A stretch of 64,000 nt of DNA from the NCBI GenBank assembly GCA_900543605.1, contig UQSK01000002.1, positions 1 to 64,000 on the forward strand. The letters are read 5' to 3'. How positions within the stretch are numbered: position 1 is the stretch's first letter; every line of letters starts with the position of its first letter. Below, in pieces: positions 25,174-33,034 of this stretch. This DNA is from an uncultured Collinsella sp. (GTDB lineage Bacteria; Actinomycetota; Coriobacteriia; Coriobacteriales; Coriobacteriaceae). A program made the translations under genes and the position numbers. The notes under the pieces were generated by a model. That model was not told the DNA's origin and ran no database searches. It saw nothing but the letters and a program-made list of their open reading frames with translations.

Positions 25174-26040
25174 TTACTGCTGCAATGACCTTAATAGCCT
25201 AATTTCAGCTGCATAACCTGCAAGTTCGTTCGGAGTCTCCAAAATAAACGGCAGCGAACGCAAGCGGCCATTCGATACAATATTCTGCATAACCTGCATA
25301 CCGCCACCAAATTCCTCGCTGCCAAGGTATCCCTTGCCGATGCACTCGTGGCGATCTTTATGGGCGCCACAAGGGTTCTTCGAATCGTTGATGTGTACGG
25401 CATGCAAGCGATCGATACCCACCACGCGGTCGAACTCGTCAAGTACGCCGTCCAGATCATGGATGATGTCGTAGCCGGCATCGCTCACATGGCAGGTGTC
25501 CAAACAAACGCCCAGCTTATCGGACAGCTCTGGGCGCTTGGCGGCAACGCCCTCGATAATGCACGCCAGTTCTTCAAAGCTACGGCCCACCTCGGTGCCC
25601 TTACCCGCCATGGTCTCGAGCAATACCGTCGTCTGCTGTCCCTCAAACATCACCTGGCACAGCGTGTCGACAATCATCTGAATGCCGGCGTCTGCCCCCT
25701 GTCCCACATGCGCACCGGGGTGGAAGTTGTAGTAGTTGCCGGGCAGTGCTTCCAGACGCTGCAAGTCCTCGGCCATTGCCTCCAAGGCAAACTCGCGCGC
25801 CCGCTCTTTGGCAGAACAGGGGTTGTAGGTATACGGGGCATGCGCCACCAGCGGTCCAAAGTCGTTTTGCGCCATAAGCTCGCGCAGAGCCGCCACGTCA
25901 TCCATGTCAAGGTCTTTTGCCTTGCCACCGCGCGGGTTGCGCGTAAAGAATGCAAAGGTATTGGCGCCAATGGACAACGCCGTCTCCCCCATTGCCCGAT
26001 AGCCCTTCGTCGTCGAAAGATGACACCCGATCGTCAGCAT
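25174..26040 (-). CDS. nfo: Endonuclease IV (AP endonuclease)
   Basis: A 288-residue TIM-barrel enzyme that cleaves abasic sites in base-excision repair using three zinc ions. The three PROSITE-type regions are visible: [27 protein letters not shown] and [22 protein letters not shown], plus the Glu ligand in [16 protein letters not shown] at 26040 follows GGGGGAG; a TTG two codons upstream is less likely. It stands alone between the importer operon and a palindromic repeat. Confidence 0.93.
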   Translation of the reverse strand: MLTIGCHLSTTKGYRAMGETALSIGANTFAFFTRNPRGGKAKDLDMDDVAALRELMAQNDFGPLVAHAPYTYNPCSAKERAREFALEAMAEDLQRLEALPGNYYNFHPGAHVGQGADAGIQMIVDTLCQVMFEGQQTTVLLETMAGKGTEVGRSFEELACIIEGVAAKRPELSDKLGVCLDTCHVSDAGYDIIHDLDGVLDEFDRVVGIDRLHAVHINDSKNPCGAHKDRHECIGKGYLGSEEFGGGMQVMQNIVSNGRLRSLPFILETPNELAGYAAEIRLLRSLQQ

Positions 26041-26060
26041 CTCCAACTCCCCCTCATCAG

Positions 26061-26123
26061 TTGCGGTGAAATACGGTCTATTGGTGCCTTATTTTGGCGC
26101 AAACAGACCGTATTCCACCGCAA
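26061..26123. repeat. Palindromic intergenic repeat, copy 1
   Basis: TTGCGGTGAAATACGGTCT (26061-26079) pairs with AGACCGTATTCCACCGCAA (26105-26123) at 18 of 19 positions around a 25-base loop. It is preceded by CAG and followed by GTTATAAAAGGG, both shared with copy 2 at 27205-27267. Confidence 0.8.
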
Positions 26124-26169
26124 GTTATAAAAGGGGCATCAGGGGCACGGTCCGCCGAGCCCCCACGCC

Positions 26170-27189
26170 CTAAAGTTTCAAGCGAATCGCATCGATGATG
26201 TGCGCACAGCGCTGTGTGGCGGCTAGGGACATGATGGGGCTTTCGAGTTTCCCCGCCTGAATGAGCTGCGTCGCATGCGATACCTCACCGTAAAAATCAT
26301 CGACCTCAAATGGTGCGTCGATTTCGAGAACTCGACCGTCGGAATACTTCACATGAGCGAGCTCGGGGCGATGGAGACGCTCGATTTCCAACGAGCCCCG
26401 CTCACAGGCAATCGTTAAGCGGCTTTCATATGCTGCTTTGCCGTCGCACACCATATGAATGGGTATACCGCCGACGCTCATATGGATCTCGTCGGCCCAA
26501 TCGACGCGACCGCCCGATACGTCACGCCAGCGAACTTCACGGGACGAAACCTCGCACGCGCCCGCGAGCAAATCCTCAAACCAACCGACCGCATAACAGC
26601 CCATGTCATATAGACAGCCGCCCTGCAACGGATCAAGCAGATAGCCCGAAGGAGACTCGCCGTAATCGAGCTTTTGCACGCTTTCAATCGAGACAATACG
26701 GCCAAGCTCACCCAACGCAAGCAAGTCTTTTACGCGAGTGCGCATCGGGCAAAACCGATTCTTCATCGCCTCCATAAACAGCACGCCGCGCTCGCGAGAG
26801 GTGGAAGCAATCGAGAGAGCCTCTTCCTCACTCAAAACGGCCGGCTTTTCGCACAGCACGGCCTTTCCGGCGCGCAGCGAGCGACAGGCCCAACGCGTAT
26901 GCATGCCATGCGGAAGAGCCAAGTAGATTGCGTCGACATCGGGGTCGGCAATCAGCGCGTCATAAGCCGCATCGCCGTTATCGTCGACCGAGGCATGGCC
27001 ATGCGCAGCATCGATCGAAAACGCTCGGCAAAATTCCTCGACATGCGCAGGAGTGCGGCCGGCCGCAGCCACCAGCCGTGCCCCGTCGACCTTCTTGAGC
27101 GACGATGCAAATCGATGAGAAATGTGCCCAGCGCCCAAAATGCCCCAACGAACCCCACGCGAATCATTACATGAATCCCGATGGCCCAC
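26170..27189 (-). CDS. Gfo/Idh/MocA-family oxidoreductase
   Basis: A 339-residue NAD(P)-dependent dehydrogenase. The Rossmann start VRWGILGAGHISHRFASSL, the DAIYLALPHGMHTRWACRSLRAGKAVLCEKP stretch with the catalytic Lys of EKP, and the C-terminal alpha/beta domain are typical. It resembles the trans-1,2-dihydrobenzene-1,2-diol/glucose-fructose oxidoreductase branch; the natural substrate is unknown. GTG start at 27189 after AGGGGGCTGTC. The gene is bracketed by two copies of one palindromic repeat, unlike any other gene here. Confidence 0.85.
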   Translation of the reverse strand: MGHRDSCNDSRGVRWGILGAGHISHRFASSLKKVDGARLVAAAGRTPAHVEEFCRAFSIDAAHGHASVDDNGDAAYDALIADPDVDAIYLALPHGMHTRWACRSLRAGKAVLCEKPAVLSEEEALSIASTSRERGVLFMEAMKNRFCPMRTRVKDLLALGELGRIVSIESVQKLDYGESPSGYLLDPLQGGCLYDMGCYAVGWFEDLLAGACEVSSREVRWRDVSGGRVDWADEIHMSVGGIPIHMVCDGKAAYESRLTIACERGSLEIERLHRPELAHVKYSDGRVLEIDAPFEVDDFYGEVSHATQLIQAGKLESPIMSLAATQRCAHIIDAIRLKL

Positions 27190-27204
27190 GACAGCCCCCT
27201 TCAG

Positions 27205-27267
27205 TTGCGGTGGAATAGTCCCTGTTTAAGCCCTATTCTGCCGTAAACAGGAACTATTCCACCGCAA
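27205..27267. repeat. Palindromic intergenic repeat, copy 2
   Basis: A 24-bp arm beginning TTGCGGTGGAATAGT (27205-27228) pairs with its complement at 27244-27267 with a single mismatch. The outer 13-15 bases and the flanks CAG and GTTATAAAAGGG are shared with copy 1, while the inner bases differ but remain self-complementary. Confidence 0.8.
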
Positions 27268-27279
27268 GTTATAAAAGGG

Positions 27280-28470
27280 TCACGAGGAGCGCGTTTTGCC
27301 GAAGGCCTTAAGCGCTGCCGTCACGGGTCCAGGCTGGAAGCGTCGGCGCACGTCATCGAGACGCTCGGGGATATCGATATGCTGTGGGCAGTGGCGCGCG
27401 CATTTGCCGCACTTGACGCAATTGCTCACCAGCTTGGCCTCGCTTGTGCGCACCGCGCTCGCCGTAAAGTACTGCGATAGACCCGTAAACCAGCTGTGCG
27501 CATAACTCGCGTTGTAGGCGGCAAAACATCCAGGGATATTGATGCCTTTAGGGCACGGCATGCAATAGCCGCATCCTGTGCAGGGCACGCGATTCGATTT
27601 TTCAAACTCATCCAGCACGTGCGCGATCGTGTCGAGCTGAGTAGCTGTCATCGAATCCGGCAGGGCCCGATCGGCCAACACCACGTTCTCATCCACCTGC
27701 GCGGTATCGGTCATACCCGAAAGCAGCATCGTCACCTGAGGATGATTCCACACCCACGAAAGACCCCAGGCGGCAGGAGTGCGCAAATGCGGGTCACGGG
27801 CGCTATCGAGCACAGCGCGGGCCCGTGGCGGCAGCTTGCCCGCTAAACGCCCGCCCAGCAGCGGCTCCATCACAAACACCGCGAGGCCTCGCTCGGCGGC
27901 GGCCATGAGTCCCGCCGTTCCCGCTTGGTAATGCTCGCCGGCATAGTTGTACTGGATCTGGCAAAAATCCCAGTCATATGCGTCAAGCATCGTAAGGAAG
28001 TCAGCCGCGCTGCCGTGGTACGAAAAACCAATCTGGCGAATGCGCCCCGCCGCCTTTTGATGCGCGATCCAGTCCTCGATGCCCAACGCCACCACACGTT
28101 CCCACTGGGCGGGCGAGGTAATGTTGTGCATGAGGTAATAGTCGATACGGTCGGTCCGCAGGCGACGCAGCTGCTCGTCGAAGAACCGATCGAAATCCTC
28201 CGCGCATTTGCACGAAGCATGCGGCAGCTTGGTTGCGAGCAAAACCTGGTCGCGCAAGCCCAGGCGCTCAAGCGACGCACCCACGCACGCCTCGTTACCG
28301 GGATAGAGATAGGCCGTGTCCAGGTAGTTAATCCCCTGCTCCACCGCACGGGAGATGATGGCGTCGGCAGTCTTCGCATCCGGGCGTCCCGGCGCACCGG
28401 GAAACCTCATGCAGCCCAGTCCCAACGCCGAGATACGGTTGCCGCTTTTGGGGTCAACGCGATATTGCAC
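27280..28470 (-). CDS. Aldo/keto reductase with C-terminal 4Fe-4S motif
   Basis: A 396-residue protein. An aldo/keto reductase barrel (ISALGLGCMRFPGAP, NYLDTAYLYPGNE, DRIDYYLMHNI) is followed by a ferredoxin-like C-terminal region with CTGCGYCMPCPKGINIPG and CVKCGKCARHCPQHIDIPERL, providing up to eight Cys for Fe-S clusters. This architecture is common in strict anaerobes. The catalytic Tyr is in DTAYLYPG. The GTG start at 28470 follows AAGGGAGGGGCC and fits the family N-terminus (VQYRVDPKSGN); an ATG six codons earlier lacks a good ribosome site. Substrate unknown. Confidence 0.87.
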   Translation of the reverse strand: MQYRVDPKSGNRISALGLGCMRFPGAPGRPDAKTADAIISRAVEQGINYLDTAYLYPGNEACVGASLERLGLRDQVLLATKLPHASCKCAEDFDRFFDEQLRRLRTDRIDYYLMHNITSPAQWERVVALGIEDWIAHQKAAGRIRQIGFSYHGSAADFLTMLDAYDWDFCQIQYNYAGEHYQAGTAGLMAAAERGLAVFVMEPLLGGRLAGKLPPRARAVLDSARDPHLRTPAAWGLSWVWNHPQVTMLLSGMTDTAQVDENVVLADRALPDSMTATQLDTIAHVLDEFEKSNRVPCTGCGYCMPCPKGINIPGCFAAYNASYAHSWFTGLSQYFTASAVRTSEAKLVSNCVKCGKCARHCPQHIDIPERLDDVRRRFQPGPVTAALKAFGKTRSS

Positions 28471-28633
28471 GGCCCCTCCCTTCGCCATCAGCGCCCCGGC
28501 AAGGCGAAACACAATGGTCACGCAGCCGAAACATCGTGGAATCGCAATCGAGAACGTATCGTAACGTAGCAGAAATCGAGCCGTCACGGCACCGCTTTAA
28601 CATCAGCAAAAAGCCCGATGAAAGGAGGCGAGC

Positions 28634-28828
28634 GTGACCACGCGTGAGGACGCCTACCCTTATCCCGGTGAGCAATACATCCACTCGGTCGACCGTTACC
28701 AGATTGAGGTCATGGACCATCTGGACGAGCTTCCCGCCACGGGCGCCGTCATCTTCTGCGCCCTCCCCAAGGCCCGCGATGGCGTCGGATACCCCGCGCG
28801 CGTCTTCGCGGTCTGCCCGGCAGCGTAA
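28634..28828 (+). CDS. 64-residue orphan C-terminal piece of cyclase family
   Basis: A short gene with a very good ribosome site (AAAGGAGGCGAGC) and GTG start. Its second half, IEVMDHLDELPATGAVIFCALPKARDGVGYPARVFAV, looks like the C-terminal end of metal-dependent cyclase/kynurenine formamidase proteins; the metal-binding domain is absent. It is either a remnant that retained or gained a start, or a real small protein. It sits between divergent flanks and ends about 75 bases before a terminator hairpin. Confidence 0.6.
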   Translation: MTTREDAYPYPGEQYIHSVDRYQIEVMDHLDELPATGAVIFCALPKARDGVGYPARVFAVCPAA

Positions 28829-28901
28829 GCTCCACGCGTCCATTCATTTAAAAATCGCCACCCTGCATGCACAAGGTGCGCTGGCGGCATACAATCCATC
28901 A

Positions 28902-28926
28902 GGCGCCCCCTACGCGGGCGCCTTTT
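28902..28926 (+). terminator. Intrinsic terminator upstream of the panE-like gene
   Basis: GGCGCCC and GGGCGCC with a 7-base loop, followed by TTTTATAT. It ends only ~20 bases before the ATG of the next gene, so it could also attenuate that gene if transcription starts upstream. Confidence 0.75.
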
Positions 28927-28945
28927 ATATGGGGAGATAATTCAC

Positions 28946-29860
28946 ATGCAGATCAACAAGGTCACCTTTATCGGCAAGGGCGGCGTCGGGCTACTCTACG
29001 GCAGTATGATCGCCCAGACACTCGGCAACGACGCCGTCGAATACGTTATGGATGACGTCCGTTTTGAGCGTCACGCGGGCGATGCGCTCACCGTCAACGG
29101 CAAGCCCTGTGCGCTCAAGTCCGTCCGCGCCAGCGAGGCAACGCCCGCCGATCTGGTCATTCTCACGGTCAAGACGACTGGACTCAACCAAGCACTCAAG
29201 ACTATGGAGCGCGTCGTGGGACCCAATACGCTCATCGCCTCGCTGTGTAACGGCATTACGAGCGAGCAGAAGATTGCCGAGCGCTTTGGCTGGGAGCATA
29301 CCGTTCTTGGTATTTGCCAGGGCATGGACGCCGTGTTCCTCAACGGAGAGCTCACCTTTACCAATGCGGGCGAAATCCGCTTTGGCGCGGCGGCCGGCAC
29401 CGAGCCCGCAACCGTCACCGCCATCGACGAGCTCTACACGCGCTGCGGCATCGCCCATACCGTCGAGAGCGACATTGCGCACCGCATGTGGGCCAAACTC
29501 ATGCTCAACGACGGCATCAACCAGACGTGCATGGCCTACGGCGGGACCTACGGAAGCGCCACGGAGCCGGGCTCCGAGCAGCGTCGCTGCTTTGTTTCTG
29601 CCATGCGCGAAACGCTTGCGGTCGCCAACGCCGAGGGCATTGAGCTGACCGAGGCAGACCTGACGCAGATGGTGCACCTCATCGAGGGAATCGACCCCGC
29701 CGGTATGCCCTCAATGGCGCAGGACCGCATCGCACAACGAAAAACCGAAGTCGAGGAGTTCGCGGGCACCATTTGCCGCCTGGCCGTCAAACACGATATC
29801 CAAGTGCCGCAAAACGATTGGCTCTATCAGCGCATCCGCGATATCGAGAAAAGCTGGTAG
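28946..29860 (+). CDS. Ketopantoate reductase (ApbA/PanE) family protein
   Basis: A 304-residue NADP-dependent reductase of the ApbA/PanE family. The dinucleotide loop is FIGKGGVGLLYG, followed by LVILTVKTTGLNQAL with the conserved Lys, LCNGITSEQ, and the C-terminal domain motif MWAKLMLNDGINQTCMAYGGTYG with the second conserved Lys and Asn. Relatives reduce 2-dehydropantoate for coenzyme A synthesis, but many paralogues have other substrates. GGGGAGA precedes the ATG. Single-gene unit followed by a clear terminator. Confidence 0.82.
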   Translation: MQINKVTFIGKGGVGLLYGSMIAQTLGNDAVEYVMDDVRFERHAGDALTVNGKPCALKSVRASEATPADLVILTVKTTGLNQALKTMERVVGPNTLIASLCNGITSEQKIAERFGWEHTVLGICQGMDAVFLNGELTFTNAGEIRFGAAAGTEPATVTAIDELYTRCGIAHTVESDIAHRMWAKLMLNDGINQTCMAYGGTYGSATEPGSEQRRCFVSAMRETLAVANAEGIELTEADLTQMVHLIEGIDPAGMPSMAQDRIAQRKTEVEEFAGTICRLAVKHDIQVPQNDWLYQRIRDIEKSW

Positions 29861-29893
29861 CGCCCGGCCCACCACGTCAACAGGCTCAACAGC

Positions 29894-29931
29894 AAAGCCG
29901 CCACAAGGAGCACTCCCCTTACGGCGGCTTT
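29894..29931 (+). terminator. Terminator after the panE-like gene
   Basis: AAAGCCGCC and GGCGGCTTT with inner AGG/CCT pairing, 33 bases after the stop, followed by a pyrimidine-rich tail (CATCTTCAT). Confidence 0.7.
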
Positions 29932-29968
29932 CATCTTCATCTATAACCAGTAGTCGATGTCCCGACGG

Positions 29969-30175
29969 TTAGAGCTGCGACTCCGACGCCTGGTCCTCAT
30001 CGTCGCGACAAAGGACTACACCCGCACTTCCCAGCAGTGCGGCCGCGATCAACGCACTGACCACGATAGAGGCAGCCCCACAAGACCCCTGCATGCCCAC
30101 AACGAGCGCGGCCGTAGGACCAAGGCAGCCAAGCACCAATGCGACGGCGGCAATAGCAATATCTCGAGCGTTCAC
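29969..30175 (-). CDS. Small two-helix membrane protein
   Basis: A 68-residue hydrophobic protein with two predicted membrane helices (IAIAAVALVLGCLGPTAALVVG and IVVSALIAAALLGSAGVVL) and an acidic C-terminal tail (RDDEDQASESQL). The GTG start has GGAGGAAGTGG upstream at slightly long spacing. I do not recognise the family. Coding is supported by the membrane pattern and ribosome site only. Confidence 0.5.
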   Translation of the reverse strand: MNARDIAIAAVALVLGCLGPTAALVVGMQGSCGAASIVVSALIAAALLGSAGVVLCRDDEDQASESQL

Positions 30176-30290
30176 AAGACCACTTCCTCCACGAGAAAGA
30201 CCTTATTTCTCATGAACTAGTGTGCCCCGCGCCCATATGCGCGGCGTACTGCCACGGTAAGCGCTCTGTTAACTCAAACGCATACATAGA

Positions 30291-30334
30291 ACGGGCGTCC
30301 TTACGTTGCCCTAAAGCTCGGCAAAGACGCCCGT
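30291..30334 (-). terminator. Hairpin after the secreted-protein gene
   Basis: ACGGGCGTC and GACGCCCGT enclose a 26-base loop that contains a smaller stem (TTGCC/GGCAA). It begins 28 bases after the stop of the 30362-31138 gene on the minus strand; there is no clear U-run. Confidence 0.5.
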
Positions 30335-30361
30335 CCGTCAAATATCCGTGATGCAGAAAAA

Positions 30362-31138
30362 TTACCAGCCAGTGTAGTAATCGGTGGTTCCGGCAGCGCA
30401 GCCGGAGTCATAGACCTTGCACTCGCCCTTGGACCCGGTAAACGTGGAGCCCTGGGCCTTATCGCCCGCGGCAACGACGTAGTAGCCATCGGAATCGCGC
30501 CAAAAGCCCTCGGCGTCCTGCGTCCATTCGCCCGTGCGGTGGTGATACAACACGTTGCTGCTGTAATAAGTCTCGCGGCGGCCGTTATAGTTATTGACGC
30601 CGCTCGAGCGCGTCAGGCCCGAGCCGTTCGCGTAATACGCAGCAGACGCGTAAGACGAGCCGGAGCCGGCGTTGTAATACGAAGCCTGAACGGCCTCAGC
30701 GGCCTCGGCTTCGGCTGCGGCAGCCTCGAGCGCCTCGCACTTGGCATCCTCGAGCGTAGAGCGAAGCTCGTCGAGCTCGGTCGACTTGGCGTCGACCTCC
30801 CCCATCGTCAACAGGCTACTCGCGCCGTCGATGCAGCCCTGCAACACAGCGCGCTCGTCATCGGTAGCATAGTCGCCATACATATTCATAATGATCTGAG
30901 CGCGCATCTCCAGGGAATCGCGCTTCGCCCCCATCGAGGCGTTCCACTCCTGCATAGAGCCATAACCGTCACCGCGGTAGTCGACGGGCTGCACCAGCGT
31001 CGCCTCGGACGGCGTAGATCCGACCGTATCGGATAGTGTTGCCGCGTGGGCATCAGTTGCGCCGGCGCCCGCCAAAAGTGCCACGGTCAGAGCGGCGGAA
31101 AGGGCGGCGGCTTTCGGTTTTCGTGAATCGATCCTCAT
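30362..31138 (-). CDS. Secreted protein with helical domain and Cys-pair C-terminus
   Basis: A 258-residue exported protein. A Sec signal peptide (AALSAALTVALLAGAGATDAHA) is followed by an N-terminal region, an alanine/glutamate-rich helical linker (CEALEAAAAEAEAAEAVQA), and a Tyr/Gly/Ser-rich C-terminal domain. The end, SDGYYVVAAGDKAQGSTF with KVYDSGCAAGTTDYYTGW, looks like a beta-barrel of the 3D/RlpA-like type found in cell-wall proteins, with two Cys that may pair. That domain call is tentative. GGAGG lies 11 bases before the ATG at 31138. Confidence 0.72.
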   Translation of the reverse strand: MRIDSRKPKAAALSAALTVALLAGAGATDAHAATLSDTVGSTPSEATLVQPVDYRGDGYGSMQEWNASMGAKRDSLEMRAQIIMNMYGDYATDDERAVLQGCIDGASSLLTMGEVDAKSTELDELRSTLEDAKCEALEAAAAEAEAAEAVQASYYNAGSGSSYASAAYYANGSGLTRSSGVNNYNGRRETYYSSNVLYHHRTGEWTQDAEGFWRDSDGYYVVAAGDKAQGSTFTGSKGECKVYDSGCAAGTTDYYTGW

Positions 31139-31353
31139 GTAGCTGGAAACCTCCGTAGTGCGTTTTTGCTGCGTTTGGGCTGCGTGTGATTCGATCGCGC
31201 TGCATAGTACCCCGAGCAAATCGCGACCTGCGGTTTTACTCAAAAGGCGCACGTCAATTGCGTAAAACTCACATCCTCTCAACAGGAGTTTTCCACAACT
31301 CAAATGCATAAATCGTGTCAAAAACCCTGTTTTTGCACCCTCTCTATGCAAAA

Positions 31354-31390
31354 AAGGCGCCTGTGCAACCATTGTTCGCACAGGCGCCTT
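31354..31390 (-). terminator. Strong terminator of metY
   Basis: AAGGCGCCTGTGC pairs perfectly with GCACAGGCGCCTT across an 11-base loop. On the minus strand it is followed by TTTT, 60 bases after the metY stop. The remaining gap to 31139 is AT-rich and holds only the promoter region of the secreted-protein gene. Confidence 0.85.
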
Positions 31391-31450
31391 GAGCAGGCAT
31401 TTTATGCAGTTATACCTATCGAGTCGCAAGGGGTCCTTGCACAAGTCGCC

Positions 31451-32761
31451 TTACTCGTCCAGCGCGGCGAAGGCCTGCTTCAGATCCCAAATGATATCCT
31501 CGGCGTTCTCGGTACCGATGGAAAGACGAATCGTGGAGGGCGTGATGTTCTGCTCGGCGAGCTCCTCGGCAGAGAGCTGGGAGTGCGTGGTGGTAGCCGG
31601 GTGCACGACGAGCGACTTGACGTCGGCCACGTTGGCGAGCAGCGAGAACACCTGCAGATGATCGATGAACTTCCAAGCTGCCTCCTGGCCACCCTTAATC
31701 TCAAAGGTAAAGATCGAGGCACCGCCACGGGGGAAGTACTTCTGATAGAGCTCGTGATCGGGGTGCTCAGGCAGGCTCGGGTGGTTCACCTTGGCGACGT
31801 GGCTGTCACCGGTCAGGAACTCAACGACCTTCTTGGTGTTCTCGACATGACGGTCAACGCGCAGCGACAGAGTCTCGGTGCCCTGGAGCAGGACCCAGGC
31901 GTTGAACGGGCTGATGCAGGCGCCCTCGTCACGCAGCAGGATAGCGCGGACATAGGTTGCGAAGGCAGCGGGACCGGCAGCCTCGGCAAACGAAACACCG
32001 TGGTAGGAGGGGTTGGGCTCAGCGATCTGGGCGTACTTTCCGCTCGCCTTCCAATCGAAGTTACCGCCGTCGACGATCACACCGCCCAGCGAGGTGCCGT
32101 GGCCGCCGATGAACTTGGTTGCAGAGTGGACGACGATGTTGGCACCATGCTCCAGCGGACGGAACAGATACGGGGTGCCGAAGGTGTTATCGACGACAAC
32201 CGGCAGACCGCGCTTCTTGGCGATCTCGGAGATGGCGTCGATGTTGGGGATGTCGGAGTTGGGGTTGCCGAGCGTCTCGAGATAGATGACCGTAGTGTTG
32301 TCCTTGATGGCCCCCTCGACCTCTTCCAGATTATGAGCGTCGACAAACGTGGTCTCGACGCCAAACTGGGAGAGCGTATGCTCCAGCAGGTTGTAGGAGC
32401 CACCGTAGATGGTCTTCTGGGCAACCACATGGTCACCGGCCTGGGCAAGTGCCTGCAGGGTATAGGTGATGGCGGCGGCGCCAGAGGCGACGGCGAGGCC
32501 AGCAACGCCACCCTCGAGCGCGGCGATACGGTCCTCGAAAACGCCCTGGGTGGAGTTGGTCAGACGGCCGTAGATGTTACCGGCGTCGGCAAGACCAAAG
32601 CGGTCAGCGGCGTGCTGGGAGTTGCGGAACACATAGCTCGTGGTCTGGTAGATAGGCACGGCACGGGAGTCGGATGCAGGATCGGCGCTCTCCTGGCCAA
32701 CGTGCAACTGCAGGGTATCGAAACCAAAGGTGTGCTCGGGGTTGTTGATGAACTGGCTCAT
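31451..32761 (-). CDS. metY: O-acetylhomoserine sulfhydrylase / aminocarboxypropyltransferase
   Basis: A 436-residue PLP enzyme of the Cys/Met metabolism family that makes homocysteine (or methionine) from O-acetylhomoserine and sulfide (or methanethiol). The PLP-binding lysine is in VVHSATKFIGGHGTSLGG; YQTTSYVFRNSQHAADRF, GRLTNSTQGVFEDRIAALEGG and VVDNTFGTPYLFRP are typical of MetY. AAGGAGATCATC precedes the ATG at 32761. A ~190-base leader carries a short ORF, and a LysR gene is divergent, so expression is likely controlled by sulfur amino-acid supply. Confidence 0.92.
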   Translation of the reverse strand: MSQFINNPEHTFGFDTLQLHVGQESADPASDSRAVPIYQTTSYVFRNSQHAADRFGLADAGNIYGRLTNSTQGVFEDRIAALEGGVAGLAVASGAAAITYTLQALAQAGDHVVAQKTIYGGSYNLLEHTLSQFGVETTFVDAHNLEEVEGAIKDNTTVIYLETLGNPNSDIPNIDAISEIAKKRGLPVVVDNTFGTPYLFRPLEHGANIVVHSATKFIGGHGTSLGGVIVDGGNFDWKASGKYAQIAEPNPSYHGVSFAEAAGPAAFATYVRAILLRDEGACISPFNAWVLLQGTETLSLRVDRHVENTKKVVEFLTGDSHVAKVNHPSLPEHPDHELYQKYFPRGGASIFTFEIKGGQEAAWKFIDHLQVFSLLANVADVKSLVVHPATTTHSQLSAEELAEQNITPSTIRLSIGTENAEDIIWDLKQAFAALDE

Positions 32762-32823
32762 GATGATCTCCTTGATCGAACAAAAGTAAATAAATAAGAG
32801 AGAAGTAAGTCGCTGTCTCCTGA

Positions 32824-32877
32824 TCACGCCGACGGGCGCAAACAGGAGCCCGGCATTCGCCTTGGTAAGCAATTCAT
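32824..32877 (-). CDS. Putative 17-residue leader peptide of metY
   Basis: MNCLPRRMPGSCLRPSA is encoded with its own strong ribosome site (AGGAGG at 32885-32890, spacing 7), which lies in the loop of a small ATGCG/CGCAT hairpin. Codons 3 and 12 are Cys, and 1 and 8 Met. Bases of codons 11-12 pair as CTCCTG with CAGGAG just after the stop (32816-32821), and a U-rich stretch follows. This fits an attenuation peptide responding to cysteine or methionine charging; it is an inference from position and structure. Confidence 0.6.
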   Translation of the reverse strand: MNCLPRRMPGSCLRPSA

Positions 32878-32945
32878 ATGCGGGCCTCCTTTCGCATCCC
32901 GGTTCCGTGGTTGGCTTAATTACCCACCGCCTTTGTGTGTTTTGA

Positions 32946-32974
32946 ATAGTACGAGCATTGTTTCCCTCGGTCAA
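32946..32974 (-). promoter_or_regulatory. Probable metY promoter
   Basis: On the minus strand TTGACC (32969-32974) and TACTAT (32946-32951) are 17 bases apart, ~70 bases upstream of the leader peptide and facing away from the divergent lysR. Confidence 0.7.
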
Positions 32975-33034
32975 TCACTTAAAAGCGCTAACCTGTTATC
33001 GGTTTTATAGATAGCAATCGAAAGGATGGCATCG

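Noticed and set aside
32762..32974. SAM riboswitch before metY
   Set aside because: I could not find SAM-I, SAM-II or SAM-IV core sequences; the leader-peptide explanation fits better.
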